Of a stretch of 43,497 bases of DNA, positions 15,665-23,901 are shown piece after piece (within the stretch, counting starts at the first letter, position 1; each line of letters starts with the position of its first letter). The notes beneath the pieces were generated by a model. It ran no database searches and was not told the DNA's origin. It saw only the letters and a list, made by a program, of their open reading frames with translations. Location of the stretch: positions 1-43,497 of the forward strand of contig NZ_LSJI01000101.1 in NCBI RefSeq assembly GCF_001557235.1, in the 5' to 3' direction. Source of the DNA: Phenylobacterium sp. CCH9-H3 (GTDB lineage Bacteria; Pseudomonadota; Alphaproteobacteria; Caulobacterales; Caulobacteraceae). The position numbers and the translations under genes are program-made.

Positions 15665-16855
15665 TTAGCGATCGAGCCACGCCTCCACACTGCGCGCGGC
15701 GGCGAGGCCGGTCGCGAAGCTGGCCTGGAGGAGGTAGCCGCCGGTGGGGGCTTCCCAGTCCAGCATCTCGCCGGCGACGAAGACGCCCGGGCGGGCCTTG
15801 AGCATCAGATCATCGTCCACGGCGTCCAGCCGCACGCCGCCGGCCGAGGAGATCGCGCGGGCGAGGCCCTGAACGCCGGTCAGGCGGACGGGGGCGGCCT
15901 TGATGGCGGCGGCCAGGGCGCCGGGCTGGGTGGGCAGGTCCTTGCCGTGGGCCTCGCGCAGCAGGTTGATCTCGACGGGCGACAGCTTCAGGGCCTTGCG
16001 CAGGTGGTTGGAGAGCGACTGGCCGGGCTTGCCCTGGCTGAGCCGCGCGGTGAGGGCGCCGGCCGTCATCTCGGGCCGCAGATCGAAGATCGCCTGCGCC
16101 GAGCCTTTCGCCGCGATGGCGTCGCGGAGCGGGGCGGAGAGGGCGTAGAGCGCGCCGCCCTCCAGGCCGTAGCGGGTGACCATGGCCTCGCCGCGGACGG
16201 TGCGGTCACCAAAGGCGAGGGCGATCCCCTTGAGCGGCTGGCCGGCGAAGGCCTGCATCACCGGGCTCCAGGCCACATCGAAGCCCATGTTCGCGGGGCG
16301 GAAGGGCGCCACGTCGCCCAGCCAGGCGGCCCAGCCGCCGTCCGAGCCGAGCCTGGGCCAGCTCGCGCCGCCGAGGGCGAGGAGGGTGGCGTCGGGGCGC
16401 TGGGTGGTCTCGCCGTCCGGCGTGCGGAAGCGCAGGGCGCCGTCGTCGGTCCAGCCCCGCCATTCGCTGCGGGTGCGGATGGAGACGCCCAGATCCGCCA
16501 GCCGCGCCAGCCAGGCGCGCAGCAGGGGCGAGGCCTTCAGCGCCTTGGGAAAGACGCGGCCGGACGAGCCGACGAAGGTGGGCTGGCCCAGCCCCTCGGC
16601 CCAGGCGACGAGGGCGGAGGGCGGAAAGGCTTCCAGCAGCGGACGCAGCCTGTCCGCCGCGGCGCCGTAGCGCCCGGCGAACGCTTCGAAATCCTCGGAA
16701 TGGGTGAGGTTCAGGCCGCCGCGGCCGGCCATCAGCAGCTTGCGGCCCACCGAGGGCATGCGGTCGTGCAGGGTGACCGCATGGCCCGCCGCCGCCAGGG
16801 TCTCGGCCGCGAACAGGCCCGCGGGCCCGCCGCCGATCACCGTGACGGCGGCCAT
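15665..16855 (-). CDS. Flavoprotein, NAD(P)/FAD-dependent (HI0933/TIGR03862-like)
   Basis: A 396-residue putative oxidoreductase of the HI0933/BaiN-type flavoprotein family. FAD binding is indicated by VIGGGPAGLFAAETLA at the start, and the family motifs GRKLLMAGRGGLNLTHSE and, near the C-terminus, GVFVAGEMLDWEAPTGGYLLQ are present. The substrate is unknown. Its ATG lies only 4 bases after the M20 peptidase stop, so it is the second gene of that minus-strand operon. A long inverted repeat lies just past its 3' end. Confidence 0.88.
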   Translation of the reverse strand: MAAVTVIGGGPAGLFAAETLAAAGHAVTLHDRMPSVGRKLLMAGRGGLNLTHSEDFEAFAGRYGAAADRLRPLLEAFPPSALVAWAEGLGQPTFVGSSGRVFPKALKASPLLRAWLARLADLGVSIRTRSEWRGWTDDGALRFRTPDGETTQRPDATLLALGGASWPRLGSDGGWAAWLGDVAPFRPANMGFDVAWSPVMQAFAGQPLKGIALAFGDRTVRGEAMVTRYGLEGGALYALSAPLRDAIAAKGSAQAIFDLRPEMTAGALTARLSQGKPGQSLSNHLRKALKLSPVEINLLREAHGKDLPTQPGALAAAIKAAPVRLTGVQGLARAISSAGGVRLDAVDDDLMLKARPGVFVAGEMLDWEAPTGGYLLQASFATGLAAARSVEAWLDR

Positions 16856-16859
16856 GCGC

Positions 16860-18158
16860 CTAGTCGCCGCCGGCCATCGCCAGCAGGGCGGCGAGGCCCA
16901 CGGACATGCCCTTCAGGCTCTCCGGCTTGGCCACGTCGATCCACTCGTCGACCGCGTGGGCGCGACCGCCGACCCCGCCCGAGCCGATGGTCACGGCCGG
17001 GATGCCGAGGCTGATGGGGATGTTGGAGTCGGTGGAGCTGGCGCCCAGCACCGGGGTGTAGCCGGCGGCGCGCACGGCGGCGGCGGTCACGCGCACGATC
17101 TCGGCGTCTTCCCGGGTGGCGCCGGTGGGCCGCTCGCCGATCTGCTTGATGTCGGCCGAGATCTGGCCGGCGCGGGTGGAGCGGGCGGCGTTCTCGGCCT
17201 TCACGGCGGCGTCCACGATCTGCAGGAACTTCGCGTCGATCTTGGCGAGCTCCTCCTTGCTCTCCGAGCGCATGTCGACTTCGAGCCAGATGGCGTCGGG
17301 GATCGAGTTCACGCTAGTGCCGCCGCCGACCACGCTGGTGGCGTAGGTGGTCTTGGGCTGGGCGGGCGTGACGATCTTGTTCATCTCGACCACGGTCGTC
17401 CCCATGGCCGCCATCGGGTTGACGAGGCCGTAGGCGCCGTAGCTGTGGCCGCCGGGGCCCTTGAAGGTGACGCGATAGCGCTTGGAGCCGACGGCGCCGA
17501 AGGTGACCCGCTCGGCCGAGGTTCCGTCCATCGAGAAGAAGGCGGCGATGCGGTCCTTGTACTTGCCCTTGGTGAAGATGTAGCGGACGCCGCGCAGGTC
17601 GCCCGGCCCCTCTTCGCCCACGTTGCCGACGAACAGGATGTCCTTCTTCGTCCTGACCTTGCCGGCGTCCAGCGCGCGGACATAGCCCAGCAGCACCGCC
17701 AGGGAATGGGTGTCGTCGCCGACGCCCGGGGCGAACAGCTTGGTCCCCTCGCGGCGGACCTTCACGTTGGTCTCCTCGGGGAAGACGGTGTCGAGGTGCG
17801 CGGCGATCACCACCAGCGGGCCGCCGGCGGGGCCGGTCCCGCGGCGCAGGCCCATCACGTTGCCCTCGGCGTCCATCTCCACGTCGGTCAGGCCGTGGGC
17901 CCTCAGCATGGCCATGTAGGCCTCGGCCCGCTTCTGCTCCTTGAACGGCGGCGCGGGGATCTCGGTGAGAGTGATGGTGTCCTCGACGATGCGGTCGTGC
18001 TCGCGGTCCAGGGTTTTCATGGCGGCCTGGAAGCCGGCGCTGTCGCGGATCTCCTGGACGGTCCGCTCGGCGGACGAGGATCGCGGCGCGGCGGTCGCGC
18101 CGGCGGCCAGGGTGAGCGAAAGGACGGCGGCCAGCCCAAGCCGCGAGACGCGTAACAT
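16860..18158 (-). CDS. M20-family metallopeptidase, exported
   Basis: A 432-residue zinc hydrolase of the M20/M28-like group. A Sec signal peptide (MLRVSRLGLAAVLSLTLAAGATAA) supports the ATG at 18158, which has AAGGA upstream; an in-frame ATG at 18209 would bury that signal. Metal and catalytic residues are visible as AAHLDTVF (H121, D123), GVGDD (D148/149) and GNVGEEG (E182/183), followed by a dimerisation domain with GGHSYG. It diverges from three DUF885 peptidase paralogues, suggesting a peptide-degradation cluster. Confidence 0.9.
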   Translation of the reverse strand: MLRVSRLGLAAVLSLTLAAGATAAPRSSSAERTVQEIRDSAGFQAAMKTLDREHDRIVEDTITLTEIPAPPFKEQKRAEAYMAMLRAHGLTDVEMDAEGNVMGLRRGTGPAGGPLVVIAAHLDTVFPEETNVKVRREGTKLFAPGVGDDTHSLAVLLGYVRALDAGKVRTKKDILFVGNVGEEGPGDLRGVRYIFTKGKYKDRIAAFFSMDGTSAERVTFGAVGSKRYRVTFKGPGGHSYGAYGLVNPMAAMGTTVVEMNKIVTPAQPKTTYATSVVGGGTSVNSIPDAIWLEVDMRSESKEELAKIDAKFLQIVDAAVKAENAARSTRAGQISADIKQIGERPTGATREDAEIVRVTAAAVRAAGYTPVLGASSTDSNIPISLGIPAVTIGSGGVGGRAHAVDEWIDVAKPESLKGMSVGLAALLAMAGGD

Positions 18159-18238
18159 CGTGATGGAATCCTTGCTTGCGAGCGGGGTCATATCAACCGA
18201 TCCGACCACCCTTCGCTAGGCCGGAAGGGCAGGATGTT

Positions 18239-18262
18239 CCGCATTACCGGGAATTAATGCGG
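18239..18262. promoter_or_regulatory. Perfect 8-bp inverted repeat between the divergent peptidase genes
   Basis: CCGCATTA and TAATGCGG flank an 8-base spacer in the 187-base region between the M20 gene (minus) and the first DUF885 gene (plus). It could be a shared operator or a short hairpin; nothing else decides. Confidence 0.4.
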
Positions 18263-18345
18263 CGATCCGTGCGCCTCGCTTGCCGGTCGCCTGCCGCGGC
18301 CTCTAAGCCTTCGCGTCACATAACCTGTAACTGGGAGGCGCGTTC

Positions 18346-20154
18346 GTGCAGAACCGTCGGCAGCTGATGATCGCCGCTGGGGCTCTCGCCACACTGGCGG
18401 CGACGAGGGCCACCGCTCAGGCCGGCGGGGCCGAAGCCCAGCTGGCCCGGTTCCTGGACGAGGTGTTCAAGGAGACTCTCGACGAGCAGCCCGAGCTGGT
18501 GACCTCGCTCGGCCTCGACAAGGGCGAGCGCGCCGCGGCCAAGGCCCAGCTGCACGACGCCTCCCTGGCCGGCGTCGAAAAGCGCAAGGCGCGCAACACC
18601 GACCAGCTCCGCCGGCTGAAGGCCATCGACCGCAGCAAGCTCTCGGGCATGGCGGCGGTGAACTACGACACCCTGCTGTTCGAGCTGCAGACCACCGAGG
18701 ACGGCAACCGCCGGTTCAAGTACGGCGCCGCCGGCTCCGGCAGCCCCTATGTCCTGGCCCAGATCTGCGGGGCCTGGCAGGAGGTGCCGGACTTCCTGGA
18801 CAGCCAGCACTCCGTCGAGACCCGGGAGGACGCGCAGGCCTACCTGGCCCGCCTCGAAGCCTTCGCCGCGATGATGGACGCCGAGGTGGAGCGCGTGCGG
18901 CACGACGTGGGGCTGGGCGTGATCCCGCCCGACTTCGCCATCGCCGGCGCCCTCAAGGGCATGGCGGTGCTGCGCGCGCCGGCCGACAAGTCGACCCTGG
19001 TCACCTCCCTGGCGACCAAGGCCAAGGCCAAGGGCGTGGCCGGCGACTGGATGGGCCAGGCGACGGCGGTCTACGACGGCAAGGTGATCCCGGCCCTGGA
19101 CCGGCAGATGGCGCTGCTGGAGAGCCTGAAGCCCAAGGCTGTGCACGACGCCGGCTGCTGGCGCCTGCCCGACGGGGAGGCCTACTACGCCCAGGTCCTC
19201 TACGCCCAGACGACCAGCCGGATCACCCCGGCCGAGGTCCACAAGCTGGGCCGCGAGGTCACCGCCGAGCTCTCGGCGCGGGCGGACGTGCTGTTCAAGG
19301 AACTGGGCTTCACCAAGGGCACGGTGGGCGAGCGCTACATCGCGCTCTACGAGAGCAAGAAGGGCGTCTATCCCAACACCGACGAGGGCAAGGCCAAGAT
19401 CATCGCCGACCTGAACCAGGTGGTGGCCGGCATCCAGAAGCGGCTGCCCGAACAGTTCGGAACCCTGCCCAAGGCGCCGCTGGAGATCCGCCGCATCCCG
19501 CCGGCCACGGAGGGCGGCGCGTCCACGCACTACGAGGCGGCCAGCCTCGATGGCTCGCGCCCCGGCGTCTACTGGCTGAACCTGCGCGACACGGCCGAGA
19601 GCCCGTACTGGTTCCTGCCCACCACGACCTATCACGAGGGCAATCCCGGCCATCACATGCAGATCACGCTGCAGCGCGAGGCCGACCTGCCGATGATCCG
19701 GCGCGTGATGGGCTTCGGCGCCTATGCCGAGGGCTGGGCGCTGTACTCCGAGCAGGTCGTCCAGGAGATGGGCCTCTACAAGGGCGAGCCGCTGAACGAG
19801 CTGGGCTACATCCACGACGCCCTGCTGCGCTCGGCCCGGCTGGTCACCGACAGCGGCCTGCACGACCTGCGCTGGAGCCGCGAGAAGGCCATCGCCGAGA
19901 TGCGCGCCATCGAGGGCGACCCCGAGCCGCTGGCCGCCCAGGAGATCGAGCGCTACTCGGTGTGGCCGGGCCAGGCCTGCAGCTACATGGTCGGCAAGGT
20001 GACCATCCTGCGCCTGCGCGAGAAGGCGAAGAAAGCGCTGGGGGCCAAGTACGACCCGCGCAAGTTCCACGACGCGGTCCTGCTGTCGGGCTCCATGCCG
20101 CTCACGGCCCTGGAGAACGTCGTCGACCTCTACATCGCCGGAGCCAAGGCCTGA
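18346..20154 (+). CDS. DUF885 metallopeptidase-like protein, Tat-exported (copy 1)
   Basis: A 602-residue DUF885 protein. It starts at a GTG behind GGGAGG, and the N-terminus has a twin-arginine signal (NRRQLMIAAGALAT). The zinc-peptidase-like signature is HEGNPGHH (H430, E431, H436/H437), followed about 32 residues later by EGWALYSE with E462 as likely third ligand. DUF885 proteins resemble gluzincin peptidases, but few have been assayed. It is the first of three consecutive paralogues; its stop overlaps the ATG of copy 2 (TGATG). Confidence 0.88.
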   Translation: MQNRRQLMIAAGALATLAATRATAQAGGAEAQLARFLDEVFKETLDEQPELVTSLGLDKGERAAAKAQLHDASLAGVEKRKARNTDQLRRLKAIDRSKLSGMAAVNYDTLLFELQTTEDGNRRFKYGAAGSGSPYVLAQICGAWQEVPDFLDSQHSVETREDAQAYLARLEAFAAMMDAEVERVRHDVGLGVIPPDFAIAGALKGMAVLRAPADKSTLVTSLATKAKAKGVAGDWMGQATAVYDGKVIPALDRQMALLESLKPKAVHDAGCWRLPDGEAYYAQVLYAQTTSRITPAEVHKLGREVTAELSARADVLFKELGFTKGTVGERYIALYESKKGVYPNTDEGKAKIIADLNQVVAGIQKRLPEQFGTLPKAPLEIRRIPPATEGGASTHYEAASLDGSRPGVYWLNLRDTAESPYWFLPTTTYHEGNPGHHMQITLQREADLPMIRRVMGFGAYAEGWALYSEQVVQEMGLYKGEPLNELGYIHDALLRSARLVTDSGLHDLRWSREKAIAEMRAIEGDPEPLAAQEIERYSVWPGQACSYMVGKVTILRLREKAKKALGAKYDPRKFHDAVLLSGSMPLTALENVVDLYIAGAKA

Positions 20155-21956
20155 TGGACCGCCGCACATTCCTCGCGACCGCAGCCGCGGCGGCGCTGGC
20201 CCCCGCCGCGTACGCCGCGACCCCGGAGGACGCCAAGCTCCGGGCCGTCTTCGACCGGTTCTTCGAAGACAACCTGGCCGACTCGCCCGAGGCGGTGACC
20301 CGGCTGGGCCTGGACAAGGGCCCCCGCGCGGCGGCCAAGTCGAAGCTGGACAGCGCCTCGCTGGAGAACCTGGCCCAGTCCAAGGCCCGCACGGTCCGCC
20401 ACCTGGCCGAGCTCAAGACCATCGATCGCGCCAAGCTGAGCCCGTCGGAGCAGCCGAACTACGACGCCGTGCTGTTCACGCTGGAGGGCGATGCGGCGGC
20501 CGGCAAGCGCTACGCCTACGGCATGGAGGGGGCGGGCCAGCCCTACGTCCTGTCGCAGCTCACCGGCGCCTACCAGGACATCCCGGACTTCCTGGGCTCG
20601 CAGCACGCCATCGAGACCAAGGCGGACTGCGACGCCTACCTCGCCCGCCTCTCCGCCTTCGGGACGGTGATGGACGAGGAGGTGGCGCGGGTGCGCCACG
20701 ACGTGGGCCTGGGCGTGATCCCGCCGGCCTTCATCCTGGAGCGGGCGCTGCAGCAGATGCAGGGCCTGCGCAGCTCGGCGCCCGCCGCCTCGCCGCTGAC
20801 GACCCAGCTCACCAGCCGCGCTGCGGCGAAGGGTGTCGCGGGCGACTGGGCGGCGCAGGCGGAGAAGATCGTCGCGTCGGACGTCTATCCCGCCCTGGAT
20901 CGCCAGATCGCCCTGCTGCAATCGCTGCAGCCCAGGGCGAACCGCGACGCCGGGGTCTGGAAGCTGCCCGACGGCGAGGCCTATTACCGCGACGCCCTGC
21001 GCAACTTCACCACCACCACGCTCACGCCGAAGGAGGTCCACGAGATGGGCCTCGAGACGGCCAAGGAACTGGGCGCGCGGGCCGAGGCGATCCTGCGCGG
21101 GCAGGGGATGACCAAGGGGACGGTGGGCGAGCGGATCGCCGCGCTCTTCAAGGACACGCGCTACCACTATGCCAACACGGACGAGGCCAAGGACAAGCTG
21201 ATCGCGGACCTCAACGCCATCGTGGCGGAGATCCGGCCGCGCCTGCCGTCCATGTTCGGGACCGTGCCGAAGGCCAATGTCGAGATCCGGCGGGTGCCCA
21301 AGTTCATCGAGGCCGGCGCGCCCGGCGGCTACTACAACCGCCCCGCCCTGGATGGCTCGCGGCCGGGCATCTACTGGATCAACCTGCGGGACAGCGCCGA
21401 GAACCCGTCCTGGACGCTGAAGACCCTGACCTATCACGAGGCGGTCCCGGGCCATCACCTGCAGCGCTCGCTGCAGCAGGAGGCGGACCTGCCGATGCTG
21501 CGCAAGATGGCCGGCTTCCCGGCCTTCGCCGAGGGCTGGGCGCTCTACTCCGAGCAGGTCGCCCTGGAGATGGGCGAGTACAAGGACGATCCGCTGGGCG
21601 AGCTGGGGCAGATCCAGGCCTCGCTGTTCCGCGCCGCGCGCCTGGTGGTCGACACCGGCCTGCATTCCATGCGCTGGAGCCGCGAGAAGGCGATCGAGAC
21701 CATGAGCTCGATCGACGGCAGCCCTGCGTCGTCCGCCACCACCGAGATCGAACGCTACTGCATCCGCCCGGGCCAGGCCTGCGCCTACATGGTGGGCAAG
21801 CTCACCTGGCTGCGCCTGCGGTCCAAGGCGCAGGCTGAGCTCGGACCCCGCTTCGACATCCGCAAGTACCACGACGCCGTGCTGCTCGGCGGCGCCATGC
21901 CCCTGACCGTGGTCGAGGGCGTGGTCGACCGCTGGATCGCGGCGCAGAAGGCTTGA
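20154..21956 (+). CDS. DUF885 metallopeptidase-like protein, Tat-exported (copy 2)
   Basis: A 600-residue paralogue of the preceding gene, beginning at the ATG that shares a base with that gene's stop codon. The signal is twin-arginine (MDRRTFLATAAAAALAPAAYA). The motif is HEAVPGHH from residue 428 and EGWALYSE with E460. It keeps the shared blocks DFLGSQHAIET, LDGSRPGIYWINLRDSAENP and WSREKAIE. The frame remains open upstream but that part is antiparallel coding for copy 1 in another frame. The tight coupling implies cotranscription of all three. Confidence 0.88.
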   Translation: MDRRTFLATAAAAALAPAAYAATPEDAKLRAVFDRFFEDNLADSPEAVTRLGLDKGPRAAAKSKLDSASLENLAQSKARTVRHLAELKTIDRAKLSPSEQPNYDAVLFTLEGDAAAGKRYAYGMEGAGQPYVLSQLTGAYQDIPDFLGSQHAIETKADCDAYLARLSAFGTVMDEEVARVRHDVGLGVIPPAFILERALQQMQGLRSSAPAASPLTTQLTSRAAAKGVAGDWAAQAEKIVASDVYPALDRQIALLQSLQPRANRDAGVWKLPDGEAYYRDALRNFTTTTLTPKEVHEMGLETAKELGARAEAILRGQGMTKGTVGERIAALFKDTRYHYANTDEAKDKLIADLNAIVAEIRPRLPSMFGTVPKANVEIRRVPKFIEAGAPGGYYNRPALDGSRPGIYWINLRDSAENPSWTLKTLTYHEAVPGHHLQRSLQQEADLPMLRKMAGFPAFAEGWALYSEQVALEMGEYKDDPLGELGQIQASLFRAARLVVDTGLHSMRWSREKAIETMSSIDGSPASSATTEIERYCIRPGQACAYMVGKLTWLRLRSKAQAELGPRFDIRKYHDAVLLGGAMPLTVVEGVVDRWIAAQKA

Positions 21957-21964
21957 GAGACCCG

Positions 21965-23791
21965 ATGACCCAGATCGACCGCCGCCGCTTCCTCGTCACC
22001 ACCGCCGGGGCCGCCCTCGCCACCGCCGCGCCGGCGTTCGCGCAAGGCGCGGCCGAGGATGCGAAGCTGCGCGCCCAGCTCGACAGGATGTTCGAGCAGA
22101 CGGTGGACGACAGCCCGCGGTTCGCCACCTCGCTGGGCCTGGACAAGGGCGCCCGAGCGGCGCTGAAGAGCCAGCTCGACGACAATTCCGCCGCCGGCAA
22201 GCAGAAGCGCCTGGAGCGGGCCCGCCGCTGGGTAGGCGAGCTCAAGGCCATCGACCGCGAGAAGCTGTCGGCCGGGTCCAAGGTGGACCTGGACGTGGTG
22301 CTCTATGCGAACGAGCAGGCGGTCCGGAACGGCGACAAGTACCGGTTCGGTGACGTGGGCGGCAACTTCAGCCCCTACGTCATCAGCCAGCGGGGCGGCG
22401 CCTATGCCAACGTGCCCGACTTCCTGGACAGCCAGCACCGCATCGCCAATGCGGACGACGCCCAGGCCTACCTCTCGCGCCTGTCGGCCTTCGCCAAGGC
22501 CATGGACAACGACGTGGCGCGGCAGGCCACGGACGTCGCCGCCGGCGTCGTGCCGCCGGACTTCGTCTGCGACCTGGCGCTGGGCCAGATGCGGGCGTTG
22601 CGGGGCCAGCCGGCGGACAAGGTGATCCTGACCACCTCCATCGCCCGGAAGGCCGCGGCGGCGAAGCTGGACGGCGACTGGGCGGCCCGTGCGCAGAAGA
22701 TCGTCGAGACCGAGGTCTATCCGGCCCTCGACCGGCAGATCGCGGCGATGGAGAAGGTTCGCGCCAAGGCCAAGCCGGACACCGGCGTCTGGGCCCTGCC
22801 GGGCGGGGACGCATACTACGCCGACGCGGTGAAGGCCTCCACGACCACCAACTATTCGCCGGAAGAGGTCCATCAGCTGGGCCTGACCCAGGTGGCCGAG
22901 ATCGGGGCGCGCCTGGACGCGATCCTGAAGGCCCAGGGCCTGACGCAGGGCACGATCGCCCAGCGGCTGATGAAGCTGAACGAGGACCCGCGGCAGGTCT
23001 ATCCGGCCACCGACGCCGGCCGCGAGCAGATGCTGGCCGACCTCAACAAGGACGTGGCCGACCTCTACGGCCTCCTGCCGCGCGCGTTCAACAGCCTGCC
23101 CAAGGCCAAGGTGGAGGTGCGGCGGGTGCCGGCGTTCATCCAGGACGGAGCGGCCAACGGCTACTACCAGAGCGCGGCGCTGGACGGCTCGCGGCCGGCG
23201 GCCTTCTACATCAACCTCAAGGAGACCAGCGACTGGCCGCGCTATAACCTCAAGACCCTGGCGGTCCACGAAACGGTGCCCGGCCACCACCTGCAGATCG
23301 CCCTGGCGCAGGAGAGCGACCGGATCCCCATGCTGCGGCGGGCGGGCTTCGGGTTCTCGGCCTTCTCGGAAGGCTGGGCGCTGTACTCCGAGCAACTGGC
23401 CGACGAGATGGGGGCCTATGAGGGCGATCCGCTGGGCCAGGCGGGCTACCTGCAGTCGCTGCTGTTCCGGGCCGCGCGCCTCGTGACCGATACCGGAATC
23501 CACTACAAGCGCTGGGGCCGGGCCAAGGCGACCCAGTACATGGTCGACACCATCGGCAACACAGAGAGCCGGGCCCAGCGCGAGGTCGAGCGCTACTTCT
23601 CCTCGCCCGGCCAGGCCAACAGCTACAAGGTCGGCCACACCGTCTGGGCCAAGGTCCGCGAGGACGCCAAGGCGAAGCTGGGCAGCAAGTTCGACCTCAA
23701 GGCCTATCACGACGCGGTGCTGCTCTCCGGCGCCATGCCGCTGACGGTTCTGGAGCGGCACGTGCAGGCCTGGGTCGCCTCCCAGGCCTGA
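21965..23791 (+). CDS. DUF885 metallopeptidase-like protein, Tat-exported (copy 3)
   Basis: A 608-residue third paralogue. The ATG at 21965 puts the twin-arginine motif (DRRRFLVTTAG) at the usual place; a TTG at 21953 overlapping copy 2 is possible. The metal motif is HETVPGHH from residue 435, with EGWALYSE and E469. It has the same DFLDSQHRIAN and LDGSRPAAFYINLKE blocks but is visibly more divergent than copies 1 and 2, for example lacking the WSREKA helix (RWGRAKATQY instead). It ends the tandem array. Confidence 0.87.
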   Translation: MTQIDRRRFLVTTAGAALATAAPAFAQGAAEDAKLRAQLDRMFEQTVDDSPRFATSLGLDKGARAALKSQLDDNSAAGKQKRLERARRWVGELKAIDREKLSAGSKVDLDVVLYANEQAVRNGDKYRFGDVGGNFSPYVISQRGGAYANVPDFLDSQHRIANADDAQAYLSRLSAFAKAMDNDVARQATDVAAGVVPPDFVCDLALGQMRALRGQPADKVILTTSIARKAAAAKLDGDWAARAQKIVETEVYPALDRQIAAMEKVRAKAKPDTGVWALPGGDAYYADAVKASTTTNYSPEEVHQLGLTQVAEIGARLDAILKAQGLTQGTIAQRLMKLNEDPRQVYPATDAGREQMLADLNKDVADLYGLLPRAFNSLPKAKVEVRRVPAFIQDGAANGYYQSAALDGSRPAAFYINLKETSDWPRYNLKTLAVHETVPGHHLQIALAQESDRIPMLRRAGFGFSAFSEGWALYSEQLADEMGAYEGDPLGQAGYLQSLLFRAARLVTDTGIHYKRWGRAKATQYMVDTIGNTESRAQREVERYFSSPGQANSYKVGHTVWAKVREDAKAKLGSKFDLKAYHDAVLLSGAMPLTVLERHVQAWVASQA

Positions 23792-23825
23792 GGTCGGGGA
23801 GGGTCTTTTCGGCCGTTCACGAAAA

Positions 23826-23838
23826 ACCGACCGTCGGT
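23826..23838. promoter_or_regulatory. Palindrome ACCGAC-C-GTCGGT upstream of the TPR gene
   Basis: A 13-base inverted repeat preceded by AAAA, 63 bases before the TPR gene. ACCGAC...GTCGGT half-sites are of the kind bound by TetR-type regulators. No TetR gene is present in the window, so the assignment is inferential. Confidence 0.4.
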
Positions 23839-23901
23839 ACAGTCGTCATGGGCGCGGATTGGCGCCAACCTCCCGGCCTCGAAGGTTTGGGAGGGACAGC
23901 C

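Noticed and set aside
18255..18258. TAAT/TTAA in the M20-DUF885 interval as a CtrA site
   Set aside because: No second half-site and no TTAACCAT; the bases belong to the inverted repeat.
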